Positions 17,503-29,378 of a stretch of DNA of 64,000 bases are shown here, piece after piece; the stretch's first letter is position 1; every line of letters starts with the position of its first letter. Location of the stretch: contig NZ_BMQU01000014.1 of NCBI RefSeq assembly GCF_014648275.1, positions 46,509 to 110,508 of the forward strand, read 5' to 3'. The translations under genes and the position numbers were made by a program. Below the pieces are notes generated by a model. That model ran no database searches. It had not been told where the DNA came from and saw only the letters and a list, made by a program, of their open reading frames with translations. The DNA comes from Pseudomonas laurentiana. GTDB lineage: Bacteria > Pseudomonadota > Gammaproteobacteria > Pseudomonadales > Pseudomonadaceae.

Positions 17503-18267
17503 TTAGTGCAGGATCTGACTCAAGAACAGCTTGGTTCGCTCGTTCTGTGGCCGGTCAAAGAAGTCGTTCGGCGGCGCCTGCTCAACGATCTCTCCTTTGT
17601 CCATGAAGATCACCCGGTTCGCCACGGTCCGGGCAAAGCCCATTTCGTGGGTCACGCAAAGCATGGTCATGCCGTCTTCGGCCAGGCCGATCATGGTGTC
17701 GAGCACTTCCTTGACCATCTCCGGATCGAGCGCCGACGTAGGCTCATCGAACAGCATGATCTTCGGCTTCATGCACAATGCCCGGGCAATCGCTACCCGC
17801 TGCTGCTGACCACCGGACAACTGCCCCGGATACTTGTTGGCCTGCTCCGGAATCCTGACCCGCTCCAGGTAGTGCATGGCGATTTCTTCGGCCTTGCGCT
17901 TGGGCATCTTGCGTACCCACATGGGGGCCAAGGTGCAGTTCTGCAAAATGGTCAGGTGCGGAAACAGATTGAAGTGCTGGAACACCATGCCCACTTCACG
18001 GCGAATCGCCTCGATCTGCTTGAGGTCGTTGGTCAGCTCGACACCATCAACCACGATGCGACCTTGCTGGTGCTCTTCAAGGCGATTGAGGCAACGGATG
18101 GTCGTCGACTTGCCCGAGCCCGAAGGCCCGCACAGGACGATACGCTCACCTTGGCGCACGTTCAGGTTGATATCCTTGAGCACGTGGAACTGGCCGTACC
18201 ACTTGTTCACGCCCTGCATCTGAATAATGCCTTCAGGGCTCACAGGCTGTTTGATCGCTTCACTCAT
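17503..18267 (-). CDS. aapP: General L-amino acid ABC transporter, ATP-binding protein
   Basis: This 254-residue ABC ATPase has Walker [10 protein letters not shown] (residues 47-55), the signature [15 protein letters not shown] and Walker B with [10 protein letters not shown]. It powers polar amino acid uptake with AapQM in the inner membrane. I chose ATG 18267, preceded by AGGAG; the upstream in-frame extension to 18489 would overlap the 3' end of aapM. It is last in the aapJQMP operon and ends at a terminator. Confidence 0.95.
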   Translation of the reverse strand: MSEAIKQPVSPEGIIQMQGVNKWYGQFHVLKDINLNVRQGERIVLCGPSGSGKSTTIRCLNRLEEHQQGRIVVDGVELTNDLKQIEAIRREVGMVFQHFNLFPHLTILQNCTLAPMWVRKMPKRKAEEIAMHYLERVRIPEQANKYPGQLSGGQQQRVAIARALCMKPKIMLFDEPTSALDPEMVKEVLDTMIGLAEDGMTMLCVTHEMGFARTVANRVIFMDKGEIVEQAPPNDFFDRPQNERTKLFLSQILH

Positions 18268-18277
18268 GGGAACACTC

Positions 18278-19375
18278 CTAACGCTTGTGGCCTGTGTCCA
18301 GCTTACGCTCCAGATGCATGGAGTAGCGGGACATACCGAAACAGAAAATCCAGAACACCAGGGCGGCGAAGACATAGCCTTCGGTCGCCATACCCAGCCA
18401 TTTAGGGTCGGCGGCGGCCTGCTTGACACTATTGAGCAGGTCGAAAAGGCCGATGATGATGACCAGGCTGGTGTCCTTGAACAGGGCAATGAAGGTGTTG
18501 ACGATGCCGGGGATAACCAGTTTCAGGGCTTGCGGCAAAATCACCAGGCCCATGGCCCGCCAATAGCCCAGGCCCATGGCGGCAGCCGCCTCGTATTGCC
18601 CCTTGGGAATGGCCTGCAGGCCACCGCGCACCACCTCGGCAATGTAGGCCGACTGGAACAGGATTACCCCGATCATCGCCCGCAGCAGCTTGTCGAAGCT
18701 CATGCCTTCAGGCAGGAACAGCGGCAGCATTACCGACGACATGAACAGCACCGTGATCAACGGCACGCCACGCCAGAACTCAATGAACGTGACACACACC
18801 ACGCGCACTGCCGGCATCCTCGAACGCCGCCCCAGTGCCAACAGAATGCCCAGCGGCAATGCGCCAACGATACCCACGGTGGCGATCACCAGGGTCAGCA
18901 TCAAGCCCCCCCATTGGCTGGTCGCCACCGCAACCAAGCCCAGGTAACCACCGTGCAGCAGGGTGTAGGCCAGTACGGGGTACATCACCAGGAACGCCAG
19001 GCCGTAGACAACCTTGTGTGGGACCCGGGCAATAAACAGGGGCGCCGCGCCAATCACTGCCAGCCACACCGTAAGGTCGACCCGCCAGCGCAGTTCGCTG
19101 GGGTAATAGCCGTACATGAACTGACCGAAACGCTGCTGAATGAACACCCAGCAGGCGCCGTGCTTGGTGCAGTCGGCCTGAGTGGTGCCCACCCAGTTGG
19201 CATTGATGAATGCCCACTGCAACAGGGGGGGCACGATCAGCCAGACCAGATACACGGCAAACAGGGTCAACAAGGTGTTGAGCCAGCTGGAGAACAGGTT
19301 GTTGCGCATCCATGCGAGGACACCGACGGCTTTAACCGGCGGCGGCATATCGGGTTTGAAAACATGGGTACTCAT
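18278..19375 (-). CDS. aapM: General L-amino acid ABC transporter permease AapM
   Basis: This 365-residue inner-membrane permease of the His/Glu/Gln/Arg type has the C-terminal half carrying the transmembrane helices and the EAA loop ([24 protein letters not shown]) that contacts the ATPase. The long N-terminal part with an extra periplasmic segment (residues about 50-150) is typical of AapM/BztC proteins. It lies 10 bp after aapQ and 10 bp before aapP. Confidence 0.94.
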   Translation of the reverse strand: MSTHVFKPDMPPPVKAVGVLAWMRNNLFSSWLNTLLTLFAVYLVWLIVPPLLQWAFINANWVGTTQADCTKHGACWVFIQQRFGQFMYGYYPSELRWRVDLTVWLAVIGAAPLFIARVPHKVVYGLAFLVMYPVLAYTLLHGGYLGLVAVATSQWGGLMLTLVIATVGIVGALPLGILLALGRRSRMPAVRVVCVTFIEFWRGVPLITVLFMSSVMLPLFLPEGMSFDKLLRAMIGVILFQSAYIAEVVRGGLQAIPKGQYEAAAAMGLGYWRAMGLVILPQALKLVIPGIVNTFIALFKDTSLVIIIGLFDLLNSVKQAAADPKWLGMATEGYVFAALVFWIFCFGMSRYSMHLERKLDTGHKR

Positions 19376-19385
19376 GCGCTTGTCC

Positions 19386-20564
19386 TCACCGCTCGATCAG
19401 CGCAATGCGCTTGTTGTACCAGTTCATCAGCAGGGAAATGCTGATGCTGATGGCCAGATAGACGCTCATGGTGATGGCGATCACTTCGATAGCCTGGCCG
19501 GTCTGGTTGAGCACGGTACCGGCGAACAGCGAAACCATTTCCGGATAGCCAATACCCGCTGCCAACGAGGAGTTCTTCGCCAGGTTCAGGTATTGGCTGG
19601 TCAGCGGTGGAATGATTACGCGCAGTGCCTGGGGAATGATGACCTTGCGCAGGGTTGGCCCTTCACGCAGGCCCAATGAACGCGCGGCTTCGGTCTGGCC
19701 GTGGCTGACCGAGCGAATCCCGGAGCGAACGATCTCGGCAATGAACGCCGCCGTATAGATCGTCAAGGCCAAGGTCAGGGCCAGCAGCTCGGGGATCAGC
19801 ACCCAGCCGCCCACAAAGTTGAAGCCCTTGAGCTGCGGTACCTCCCAATGCAATGGGCTGCCGATCAACAACGCGCACAACCCGGGAATGGCCAAAAACA
19901 GCGCCAGGCCGACCCAGAATTTATGGAACGGCTCACCGGTTTCCTCAAAGCGCTTGTTGGCCACGCGCACCATCAGCACGATGGCGATCACGGCGACCAC
20001 CAGGCTGCCGACGAATGGCCAGAAACCCTCCGCCACTGAAGCACCCGGCATGTTCAAGCCACGGTTGCTGATAAAGAACGTATCGCCAAAATTGATGCTG
20101 CCGCGCGGCCCCGGCAGGGTCAGGAACACCGCGAAGTACCAGAACAGGATCTGCAGCAGCGGCGGAATGTTACGAAAAGTTTCGACGTATACCGTGGCCA
20201 GCTTGCTGATCATCCAGTTCGGTGACAACCGGGCCACACCGACGATAAAACCGAGCACGGTCGCCAGGATAATACCGATGAAGGTCACCAGCAGCGTGTT
20301 GAGCAGGCCGATGACAAACACCCGGGAATAGCTATCGGACTCGGTGTAGGGAATCAGGTGCTGAGCGATACCGAAACCGGCGCTGCGCTCAAGAAAGTCA
20401 AAACCCGAGGTGATGCCTCGGTGTTGCAGGTTCGTTTGGGTATTGTGAAACAAGTACCAACCCAGCCCCAGCACCGCGACCACGGTGATGATCTGGAACA
20501 GCCACGCACGCACACGTGGATCGCTCAGGGAAAACCCTTTGGGTGCGCCGATTTTATTTTGCAT
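19386..20564 (-). CDS. aapQ: General L-amino acid ABC transporter permease AapQ
   Basis: This 392-residue permease partners AapM. Its EAA-type loop is visible as TEAARSLGLREGPTLRKVIIPQAL near residue 300, with multiple hydrophobic helices before and after it. I chose ATG 20564 (MQNKIGAPKGF) over the upstream start at 20615, which would extend into the gap after aapJ. The second gene of the operon, 63 bp after aapJ, it is tightly spaced with aapM. Confidence 0.94.
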   Translation of the reverse strand: MQNKIGAPKGFSLSDPRVRAWLFQIITVVAVLGLGWYLFHNTQTNLQHRGITSGFDFLERSAGFGIAQHLIPYTESDSYSRVFVIGLLNTLLVTFIGIILATVLGFIVGVARLSPNWMISKLATVYVETFRNIPPLLQILFWYFAVFLTLPGPRGSINFGDTFFISNRGLNMPGASVAEGFWPFVGSLVVAVIAIVLMVRVANKRFEETGEPFHKFWVGLALFLAIPGLCALLIGSPLHWEVPQLKGFNFVGGWVLIPELLALTLALTIYTAAFIAEIVRSGIRSVSHGQTEAARSLGLREGPTLRKVIIPQALRVIIPPLTSQYLNLAKNSSLAAGIGYPEMVSLFAGTVLNQTGQAIEVIAITMSVYLAISISISLLMNWYNKRIALIER

Positions 20565-20627
20565 GAAATGCCCCGAAGAGAAGGAACGAAACGGCCTGCA
20601 GCAGCACGCTGCCACAGGCCGTACCCA

Positions 20628-21656
20628 TCAGCGCACTGGTGGCGCGTACTGGATGCCGCCGTTGTTCCAGAGGGCATTCAGGCCACGGTCGATCTTCAGA
20701 TCGGTGCTCTTGCCAAGGTTCCTCTCGAAGACTTCGCCGTAGTTACCGACTTGCTTGACGATCTGTACGACCCAATCTTTGGGCAGCTTGAGGTCTTTGC
20801 CATACTCACCGTCAGCACCGAGCAGACGGGCGACGTCAGGGTTCTTGGTCGATTTCGCTTCAGCTTCGACATTCTTCGAGGTGATACCCGCCTCTTCAGC
20901 ATTGATCATGGCGAACAGGGTCCACTTGACGATGCTGAACCACTCTTCATCGCCCTTGCGCACAACAGGGCCCAGTGGCTCCTTGGAGATGGTTTCAGGC
21001 AACACGACATAATCGTTTGGTGACCCGAGCTTGGAGCGCTGAGCATAGAGCTGCGATTTGTCGGAGGTCAGCACGTCGCAACGGCCGGACTCCAGCGACT
21101 TGGCGCTTTCATCGGAGGTATCGAAGGTGATGGGGGTGTACTTCAGGCCATTGGCGCGGAAGTAGTCGGAGACGTTGAGTTCAGTGGTGGTACCGGCCTG
21201 GATGCAGATGGTTGCGCCATCCAGCTCCTTGGCGCTGGAAACGCCAAGTTTCTTGTTCACCAGGAAGCCTACACCGTCGTAATAAGTGACGCCTGCGAAC
21301 ACCAGGCCCATGCCGGCATCGCGCGAACTGGTCCAGGTAGTGTTACGCGATAGCACATCCACTTCACCGGACTGCAACGCAGTGAAACGCTCCTTGGCGT
21401 TCAACTGACTGAACTTGACCTTGTTCGCATCGCCGAAGACCGCAGCGGCGACAGCGCGGCAGACGTCGGCATCGATACCCACGATCTTGCCCTTGGCATC
21501 CGGCACCGAGAAGCCCGGCAAGCCGTCACTCACGCCACACTGGACGAAACCCTTCTTCTGCACGGCATCGAAGGTTGCACCGGCCTGCGCAAACGCACTG
21601 ATACCCAGTGCGGCGGCAGCGGTAACGACTGCCAGAGTGGATTTCAACATCTTCAT
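20628..21656 (-). CDS. aapJ: General L-amino acid ABC transporter, periplasmic binding protein
   Basis: This 342-residue exported solute-binding protein has a signal peptide MKMLKSTLAVVTAAAALGIS with cleavage near AQA-GATFD, then the periplasmic binding fold with GIDADVCRAVAAAVFGD and the AGTTTELNVSDYF segment typical of AapJ/BztA. It delivers a broad range of L-amino acids to AapQMP. ATG 21656 has a GGAGG site upstream; the longer reading to 21935 has no signal peptide. It is the first gene of the operon. In E. coli-type relatives nitrogen status controls expression; no NtrC site was recognised here. Confidence 0.95.
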   Translation of the reverse strand: MKMLKSTLAVVTAAAALGISAFAQAGATFDAVQKKGFVQCGVSDGLPGFSVPDAKGKIVGIDADVCRAVAAAVFGDANKVKFSQLNAKERFTALQSGEVDVLSRNTTWTSSRDAGMGLVFAGVTYYDGVGFLVNKKLGVSSAKELDGATICIQAGTTTELNVSDYFRANGLKYTPITFDTSDESAKSLESGRCDVLTSDKSQLYAQRSKLGSPNDYVVLPETISKEPLGPVVRKGDEEWFSIVKWTLFAMINAEEAGITSKNVEAEAKSTKNPDVARLLGADGEYGKDLKLPKDWVVQIVKQVGNYGEVFERNLGKSTDLKIDRGLNALWNNGGIQYAPPVR

Positions 21657-22643
<987 letters not shown>

Positions 22644-22739
22644 AGCACGACTTCCGTGTAGCCGTCAGCGCAATCCACTACGCCGCGCCCGAATCTTGCA
22701 TTACACTGGCCGGCGTACATTCCTTAACCAATTGACGAG

Positions 22740-24173
22740 ATGACCGTGCTCAAAGCACTCAAGAAGATGTTCGGCAAAGGCGAGGCTGAGCAACTCGCTG
22801 CCGAAACCGCTGCCCCCGTGGTGCAGCCACCTGCACAACCCAAGCCCCCTGCCCCATCGGCCCAGCCAGCGGCTCAAGCGCCAGCAGCAGCGCAGGCTGA
22901 TAAACCGGTAGAACCCAAGCCACGCCGTGAGCGCAAGCCAAAACCAGCGGCATCCAGTTGGAAACTGGAAGACTTCGTGGTTGAACCCCAGGAAGGCAAG
23001 ACCCGTTTCCACGACTTCAAGCTCTCGCCCGAGCTGATGCATGCCATTCATGACCTGGGCTTCCCCTACTGCACGCCCATCCAGGCGCAAGTATTGGGTT
23101 ATACCCTGCGCGGTCAGGACGCTATCGGCCGTGCCCAGACCGGCACTGGCAAGACCGCCGCATTCCTGATTTCGATCATTACCCAACTGCAGCAGACCCC
23201 GGCCCCCAAAGAGCGCTACATGGGTGAGCCGCGAGCACTGATCATCGCACCGACTCGGGAACTGGTTGTCCAGATCGCCAAGGACGCCGCCACACTGACC
23301 AAATACACCGGCCTGAACGTGATGACGTTCGTCGGCGGCATGGACTTCGACAAGCAGCTCAAGCAGCTTGAAGCGCGCCATTGCGACATCCTGGTCGCCA
23401 CACCGGGCCGCCTGCTGGATTTCAACCAGCGCGGCGAAGTGCACCTGGACATGGTCGAAGTGATGGTGCTGGACGAAGCCGACCGCATGCTCGACATGGG
23501 TTTCATCCCGCAGGTACGGCAGATCATTCGCCAGACACCACCGAAAAGCGAACGCCAGACCCTGCTGTTCTCGGCCACCTTCACCGAAGACGTGATGAAC
23601 CTGGCCAAGCAGTGGACCACCACCCCGGCCATCGTCGAGATCGAGCCGGAGAACGTCGCCAGCGAAACCGTCGAGCAGCACGTCTATGCCGTGGCCGGCA
23701 GCGACAAATACAAGTTGCTGTATAACCTGGTAACCCGCAATAAATGGGAACGGGTCATCGTCTTTGCCAACCGCAAGGATGAAGTCCGCCGTATTGAAGA
23801 GCGCCTGGTACGCGACGGCGTCAACGCTGCCCAGTTGTCCGGCGACGTGCCGCAACACAAGCGTATCCGCACCCTGGAAAACTTCCGTGAAGGCCGGATC
23901 ACCGTACTGGTGGCCACCGACGTGGCAGGTCGGGGGATTCACATCGACGGCATCAGCCATGTGATCAACTTCACCCTGCCAGAAGACCCGGACGATTACG
24001 TTCACCGTATCGGTCGTACCGGTCGTGCCGGCACCAGCGGCGTATCGATCAGCTTTGCCGGTGAAGATGATTCTTACCAGCTGCCGGCCATCGAAACACT
24101 GCTGGGACGCAAGATCAGCTGCGAGATGCCACCGACCGAGTTGCTCGACGCAGTGCCACGCAAACCTCACTGA
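22740..24173 (+). CDS. rhlB: ATP-dependent RNA helicase RhlB
   Basis: The 477-residue DEAD-box helicase has a Pro/Ala/Gln-rich, then basic N-terminal extension (about residues 15-75), the Q motif ([10 protein letters not shown]), motif [13 protein letters not shown] in [13 protein letters not shown] in FSATF, and C-terminal motifs [12 protein letters not shown] and [10 protein letters not shown]. RhlB unwinds structured RNA for the degradosome. The low-complexity extension replaces the short N-terminus of E. coli RhlB and is common in Pseudomonas. A terminator follows. Confidence 0.93.
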   Translation: MTVLKALKKMFGKGEAEQLAAETAAPVVQPPAQPKPPAPSAQPAAQAPAAAQADKPVEPKPRRERKPKPAASSWKLEDFVVEPQEGKTRFHDFKLSPELMHAIHDLGFPYCTPIQAQVLGYTLRGQDAIGRAQTGTGKTAAFLISIITQLQQTPAPKERYMGEPRALIIAPTRELVVQIAKDAATLTKYTGLNVMTFVGGMDFDKQLKQLEARHCDILVATPGRLLDFNQRGEVHLDMVEVMVLDEADRMLDMGFIPQVRQIIRQTPPKSERQTLLFSATFTEDVMNLAKQWTTTPAIVEIEPENVASETVEQHVYAVAGSDKYKLLYNLVTRNKWERVIVFANRKDEVRRIEERLVRDGVNAAQLSGDVPQHKRIRTLENFREGRITVLVATDVAGRGIHIDGISHVINFTLPEDPDDYVHRIGRTGRAGTSGVSISFAGEDDSYQLPAIETLLGRKISCEMPPTELLDAVPRKPH

Positions 24174-24196
24174 TCGGCTGTACTGCAACACCGAAA

Positions 24197-24227
24197 ACGC
24201 TGCCTGCTTCCAGGTGGCGTTTTTTTA
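24197..24227 (+). terminator. Rho-independent terminator after rhlB
   Basis: AACGCTGCCTG pairs with CAGGTGGCGTT (two G-T wobbles) around CTTC, followed by T7, 25 bp after the rhlB stop codon. Confidence 0.85.
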
Positions 24228-24293
24228 TGCCGCGATATTGCCCGCAAGAACAAAAAGTCCATAATAGACAAAATAGTTTATTTGGAGCTCTGC

Positions 24294-25244
24294 ATGTCCG
24301 CGCCCCTCGTCATTGATCAACAGCACGCCCGCCAACTGCTCAGCCAGCTGGATGTTCCGCAGATCCTGCGCAAACTGTTTCGCGACCTGGCCGCAGGGCA
24401 AGCCGTGCAACCGCCGCAGCAGCTCGTCGAGTTCCCAGGGGGTGCTGGCGATTTCATCAACTACGGCGGCGTACTGGCTGAAGACGGTGTCTATGGGGTC
24501 AAGACATCGCCCTATATCGTTCGTGACAGCGGCCCGCTGGTTACCGCCTGGACACTGCTGATGTCCATGCAAAGCGGCCAGCCACTGTTGCTTTGCGACG
24601 CTGGCGAACTGACCACCGCGCGTACGGCCGCGACCACCGCCGTGGCCGTCGATGCACTGGCCGCAACCGGTGCCCGCCGCCTGGCCCTGATCGGCAGCGG
24701 TCCCATCGCCCGTGCGCACCTGCGCTATACCCGCGACCTGCGTGATTGGCAGGACATCCGCCTCTACTCGCCGCGCCTGCATCAGCAGAGCGCCGAACAA
24801 CGTCGCGCCCTGAGTGACCTTGATCCACGCCTGACCTTCGCCGAAAGCCTTGAACAGGCGGTACAGGATGCCGATGTCATCATGCTCTGTACGTCCTCGG
24901 CCAGCCCGGTCATCGACCCGCGCCAGTTGAGCAAACCGGCCCTGATCACCTCGATCAGCACCAACGCCGTGCGCGCCCATGAAGTGCCGCCAGAAACCCT
25001 CGCGAGCATGGACGTCTACTGCGACTACCGCCTGACCACGCCAGGATCGGCCGGGGAAATGCGCATCGCCAGCGAACAGCATGGCTGGCAAGCCGACGCG
25101 ATCATCGGTGACCTGGCACAACTGCTGAGCGATCAGGCGCCGCGTCCTGACTACCAGCGCCATGCGTTCTTCCGCTCCATCGGCCTGGGCCTTGAAGACA
25201 TCGCCCTGGCCAATGCGCTCTATCGACTGCAGCGCGCCGACTGA
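24294..25244 (+). CDS. dauB: Ornithine cyclodeaminase/mu-crystallin family dehydrogenase, DauB-like
   Basis: This 316-residue protein has a Rossmann motif LIGSGPIARAHLRYT (about 134-148) and the VKTSPYIVRDSG and GELTTARTAATTAVAVD segments of the ornithine cyclodeaminase/mu-crystallin family. Directly upstream of a DauA-type flavoenzyme it matches DauB, the NAD(P)H-dependent enzyme that re-aminates the 2-ketoacid to the L-amino acid in D-to-L arginine racemisation. In P. putida the equivalent cluster serves D-lysine, so the exact substrate is uncertain. ATG 24294 has a GGAG site; the in-frame ATG at 24282 overlaps it. It lies 18 bp before the next gene. Confidence 0.8.
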   Translation: MSAPLVIDQQHARQLLSQLDVPQILRKLFRDLAAGQAVQPPQQLVEFPGGAGDFINYGGVLAEDGVYGVKTSPYIVRDSGPLVTAWTLLMSMQSGQPLLLCDAGELTTARTAATTAVAVDALAATGARRLALIGSGPIARAHLRYTRDLRDWQDIRLYSPRLHQQSAEQRRALSDLDPRLTFAESLEQAVQDADVIMLCTSSASPVIDPRQLSKPALITSISTNAVRAHEVPPETLASMDVYCDYRLTTPGSAGEMRIASEQHGWQADAIIGDLAQLLSDQAPRPDYQRHAFFRSIGLGLEDIALANALYRLQRAD

Positions 25245-26402
<1,158 letters not shown>

Positions 26403-26476
26403 CGCGCCACTGCGTTTGCGGCACACTCCCAGCGCCCTTTCACCCAGGGCGCTGACAACCGCTGGAGCCCGTCTCA

Positions 26477-27103
26477 ATGTCGACACCTCGCCCCGACCCG
26501 GCCCTGGACAATTTCCGGGCGATCGCCGATGCCATCGCCACCCTGTTCTTCCCGCATGCCGAAGTGGTGCTGCACGACCTGCGCAGCCAGAAGATCGACT
26601 ACATTGCCAACAACCTCTCCAAGCGAGAGATCGGTGATGATGCGGCCCTGGAAGACATGTTCGAAGAAGGCACCGACGAAACCAATATCGGTCCTTATGA
26701 GAAGCTCAACTGGGATGGTCAGAAGATTCGCTCACTGAGTACAGTGCTGCGCGATGCCAACGGCAACCCCATGGCCGTGTTGTGCATCAACCTGAACATT
26801 TCCCTGTTTGAAAGCGTCAAGGCCGCCCTGGACCTGTTCCTCTCGCCCAGCAAAGTGATCCCGCAACCCGACGCCTTGTTCCGCGATGACTGGCAGGAAC
26901 GCATCAACACGTTCCTGAACGGCTGGTTGCGCCAACGCCAGCTCAGCCTGAACCTGCTGACCCGCGAGCATAAACGCGAACTGGTGTTTGCCCTGCACGC
27001 CGAAGGCGCGTTTCGTGGCAAGAGTGCAGCCAACTATGTGGCCAATGTGCTGAACATGGGGCGGGCGACGGTGTACAAACACCTGAAGGAACTCAAGGCC
27101 TGA
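26477..27103 (+). CDS. dauR: YheO/DauR-type transcriptional regulator
   Basis: This 208-residue protein has an N-terminal PAS-like YheO domain (about 10-120, with the DANGNPMAVLCINLNIS segment) and a C-terminal helix-turn-helix (about 160-205: FRGKSAANYVANVLNMGRATVYKHL). In P. aeruginosa DauR represses dauBA and is inactivated by 2-ketoarginine or D-Arg/D-Lys. It lies 74 bp after the dauA-like gene on the same strand. The gene just downstream is convergent. Confidence 0.82.
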   Translation: MSTPRPDPALDNFRAIADAIATLFFPHAEVVLHDLRSQKIDYIANNLSKREIGDDAALEDMFEEGTDETNIGPYEKLNWDGQKIRSLSTVLRDANGNPMAVLCINLNISLFESVKAALDLFLSPSKVIPQPDALFRDDWQERINTFLNGWLRQRQLSLNLLTREHKRELVFALHAEGAFRGKSAANYVANVLNMGRATVYKHLKELKA

Positions 27104-27116
27104 ACAGCATCAGGCC
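27097..27116. terminator. Short hairpin between convergent dauR-like gene and binding protein gene
   Basis: GGCCTGA, which includes the dauR-like stop codon, pairs with TCAGGCC across a six-base loop. There is no T tract, so termination efficiency is doubtful. Confidence 0.4.
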
Positions 27117-27132
27117 CTGAGTCTGGCGCAGA

Positions 27133-27912
27133 TCAGTCGCCGTAGATATCCGACTTGAAGTACTTGGCCTGGATTTTCTGGTACTCGCCATTGCTACGGA
27201 TTTCGTCGATGGCTTTGTTGATCTCGCTTACCAGTTGCGTATTACCCTTGCGCACGGCAATACCGGCACCTTCGCCGACGTACTTCGGATCTTTCAGCTC
27301 AGGCCCGACAAAGGCATAGCCCTCACCCTTGGGCGTCAACAAGAACCCTTGCTCCAGCGGGATGGTGTCCGCGAACACACCGTCCAGGCGCCCGGAAACC
27401 AGGTCCATGAAGATCTCTTCATTACTGGTGTAACGAACGATCTCTACGCCTTTTGGCGCCAGCACTTCAGAGACATAGCGGTCGGTGGTGGTCGCGCGCT
27501 GCACGCCGATGCGCTTGCCCTTGAGGCTCTGATACTGGTCATCGACCTGGGTACCGGCCTTCATCGCCAGGCGGGCCGAGGTGAAATAGTACTTGTGGGT
27601 AAAGTCCACCGAGCGCTTGCGCTCTTCGGTGATGGTGATGGAGGACAGCGCCGCGTCAATCTTGTTGACCTTCAGCGAGGGAATCAGCCCATCGTACTCT
27701 TGCTCGGTCCATTGGCATTTCACCTGCATCTGCGCGCACAGGGCATTGCCGATGTCGTAGTCGAAGCCGCTGATCTTGCCGTCCGGGGTCTTGAAGGCGA
27801 ACGGCGGGTAGGCGGCTTCGATACCGATACGCAGGGTTTTCTCGGCGGCGAACAGATGACTGCTGGCCAACAGGCTCAGGGCCAGACCGGCAATCAGGGT
27901 AGTGGTCTTCAT
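27133..27912 (-). CDS. Lysine/arginine/ornithine-type periplasmic binding protein
   Basis: This 259-residue exported protein (signal peptide [20 protein letters not shown], cleavage near LFA-AEKTL) has the type II periplasmic binding fold of the LAO/HisJ family: [19 protein letters not shown] and [14 protein letters not shown] near the start. It most likely binds a basic amino acid for an ABC importer. No permease or ATPase gene is adjacent, so it may work with components encoded elsewhere. Convergence with the dau-like cluster fits a role in D-Arg/D-Lys uptake. The start at 27912 is preferred because it begins the signal peptide; an in-frame ATG lies at 27930. Confidence 0.85.
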   Translation of the reverse strand: MKTTTLIAGLALSLLASSHLFAAEKTLRIGIEAAYPPFAFKTPDGKISGFDYDIGNALCAQMQVKCQWTEQEYDGLIPSLKVNKIDAALSSITITEERKRSVDFTHKYYFTSARLAMKAGTQVDDQYQSLKGKRIGVQRATTTDRYVSEVLAPKGVEIVRYTSNEEIFMDLVSGRLDGVFADTIPLEQGFLLTPKGEGYAFVGPELKDPKYVGEGAGIAVRKGNTQLVSEINKAIDEIRSNGEYQKIQAKYFKSDIYGD

Positions 27913-28096
27913 GAGGGCTCTCTCGCTCATTATTGGAGGTGTGTTGCAAGACAGAGGAAAGTGACAAGCCTGAAATTGTTTTGTACTTATAAATCCATAC
28001 TGGACTTTTACGTACACAATTTCAACACCTGGATGAGCGAGAGATACCGAGGCATGGCACCGCCAGCAACACGGGCGATTAACCTGTTTACGTCGA

Positions 28097-28555
28097 TTAG
28101 CGACCGTCCTCCCAGCGCTGCGCCGCTGACTGGTCACTGACCCGCCCTTCGACCCAACGCGGCCCTTCGGCCGTATTTTCCTTTTTCCAGAATGGTGCGC
28201 GGGTCTTGAGGTAGTCCATCACGAAGTTGCAGGCATCGAAGGCCGCCTGACGATGCGCACTGGCCACCCCGACGAAGACAATCGGCTCACCAGGCTCCAG
28301 CGCGCCAATACGATGCAATACCTCCAGACGCAGCAACGGCCAGCGCAACTCAGCCTCGGCAATGATCTTGCCGAGGGCTTTCTCGGTCATGCCCGGATAG
28401 TGCTCCAGGAACATGCCCGCAACCTCGCGCCCCTCATTGAAGTCGCGCACGTAACCCACAAACCCGACCACGGCACCAATCCCCACATTGGCCGCATGCA
28501 GGGCATTGAGCTCGGCGCCTGGATCAAAAGCGGCTGCCTGCACCCGAATCGCCAT
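28097..28555 (-). CDS. moaE: Molybdopterin synthase large subunit
   Basis: This 152-residue protein has MoaE features: [16 protein letters not shown] near residue 30, [22 protein letters not shown] in the middle and the C-terminal [11 protein letters not shown] with the catalytic lysines. It transfers sulfur from MoaD thiocarboxylate to cPMP, making molybdopterin. ATG 28555 lies 2 bp after the moaD stop codon, with GGAGG inside the end of moaD, so translation is probably coupled. Third in moaC-moaD-moaE. Confidence 0.95.
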   Translation of the reverse strand: MAIRVQAAAFDPGAELNALHAANVGIGAVVGFVGYVRDFNEGREVAGMFLEHYPGMTEKALGKIIAEAELRWPLLRLEVLHRIGALEPGEPIVFVGVASAHRQAAFDACNFVMDYLKTRAPFWKKENTAEGPRWVEGRVSDQSAAQRWEDGR

Positions 28556-28557
28556 GC

Positions 28558-28803
28558 TCAACCTCCGGTCACGGTTGGAAAAAACGCCACCTCATCGCCA
28601 TCAGCCAACGGCTCACTGAGTGAACAGAGATCCTGATTACGTGCACACATGATGTTCTGCTCGGCCAGCACCTCCCAGGCTCCGCCGCGCTGCAACAGGT
28701 GTTGGCGCAAGGCATCCACCGAGGCAAACACGCCCTCGAGCGTTTCGCTCTCCAGCCCCAGTGTTTCCCGGTAACGGGCGAAATACTGCACGTTCAAACT
28801 CAT
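28558..28803 (-). CDS. moaD: Molybdopterin synthase sulfur carrier subunit
   Basis: This 81-residue ubiquitin-fold protein starts [13 protein letters not shown] and ends FFPTVTGG. The C-terminal Gly-Gly is where the thiocarboxylate forms, so the carrier looks intact. It overlaps the end of moaC by 4 bp (ATGA) and is 2 bp from moaE, a tight translational operon. Confidence 0.95.
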   Translation of the reverse strand: MSLNVQYFARYRETLGLESETLEGVFASVDALRQHLLQRGGAWEVLAEQNIMCARNQDLCSLSEPLADGDEVAFFPTVTGG

Positions 28804-29273
28804 GCATCACCTGCCTGATAATCACCACTCTTGCCGCCGCGCTTCTCCAGCAGGCGCACGCTGTCGATGGTCATGCCACGGTCAACGGCCTTGCACATGT
28901 CATAGATCGTCAACGCGGCCACACTGGCCGCCGTCAGGGCTTCCATCTCGACACCGGTTTGCCCGGCCAGCTTGCAGCGGGCCAGGATGTGCACCGTGTC
29001 GAGGCCTTCGGCACTGAGCTCGACCTTGACGCTGGTGAGCATCAGCGGGTGGCACAGCGGGATCAGGTCACTGGTTTTTTTCGCGGCCTGGATCCCGGCA
29101 ATGCGGGCCACGGCAAACACATCGCCTTTGGGATGGTCACCGTCGACGATCATCTGCAGGGTTTGCGGGAGCATGCGCACGCGCGCCTCAGCGACAGCTT
29201 CACGCGAGGTCACGGCCTTTTCGGTAACGTCGACCATGTTGGCCCGACCTTGAGAATCGAGATGTGTCAGCAC
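28800..29273 (-). CDS. moaC: Cyclic pyranopterin monophosphate synthase
   Basis: This 157-residue protein contains [48 protein letters not shown] and the C-terminal [12 protein letters not shown], all MoaC landmarks; it converts the MoaA product to cPMP in molybdenum cofactor synthesis. The start is best placed at GTG 29273, giving MLTHLDSQG as in other Pseudomonas MoaC: AGGAG is 7 bases upstream of it, but only 1 base upstream of the in-frame ATG at 29279. No moaA is present here. Confidence 0.93.
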   Translation of the reverse strand: MLTHLDSQGRANMVDVTEKAVTSREAVAEARVRMLPQTLQMIVDGDHPKGDVFAVARIAGIQAAKKTSDLIPLCHPLMLTSVKVELSAEGLDTVHILARCKLAGQTGVEMEALTAASVAALTIYDMCKAVDRGMTIDSVRLLEKRGGKSGDYQAGDA

Positions 29274-29345
29274 AGCCATACTCCTGATCAGCGGACCTTG
29301 ATTGTAAACCTGCAGGTCAACTTTTCGCACGGGCCATGCGACAAA

Positions 29346-29372
29346 GTTCGGGCGGCACATGGCCGCCCGAAC
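29346..29372 (-). terminator. Strong hairpin between phoH-like gene and moaC
   Basis: GTTCGGGCGG pairs perfectly with CCGCCCGAAC across seven bases, 7-33 bp beyond the stop codon of the PIN-PhoH gene. Only TTTG follows on the minus strand, so it is a plausible but weak intrinsic terminator. Confidence 0.6.
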
Positions 29373-29378
29373 GAGACG

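Noticed and set aside
22701-24191. 496-residue minus-strand open frame
   Set aside because: It is antisense to rhlB, which has all DEAD-box motifs.
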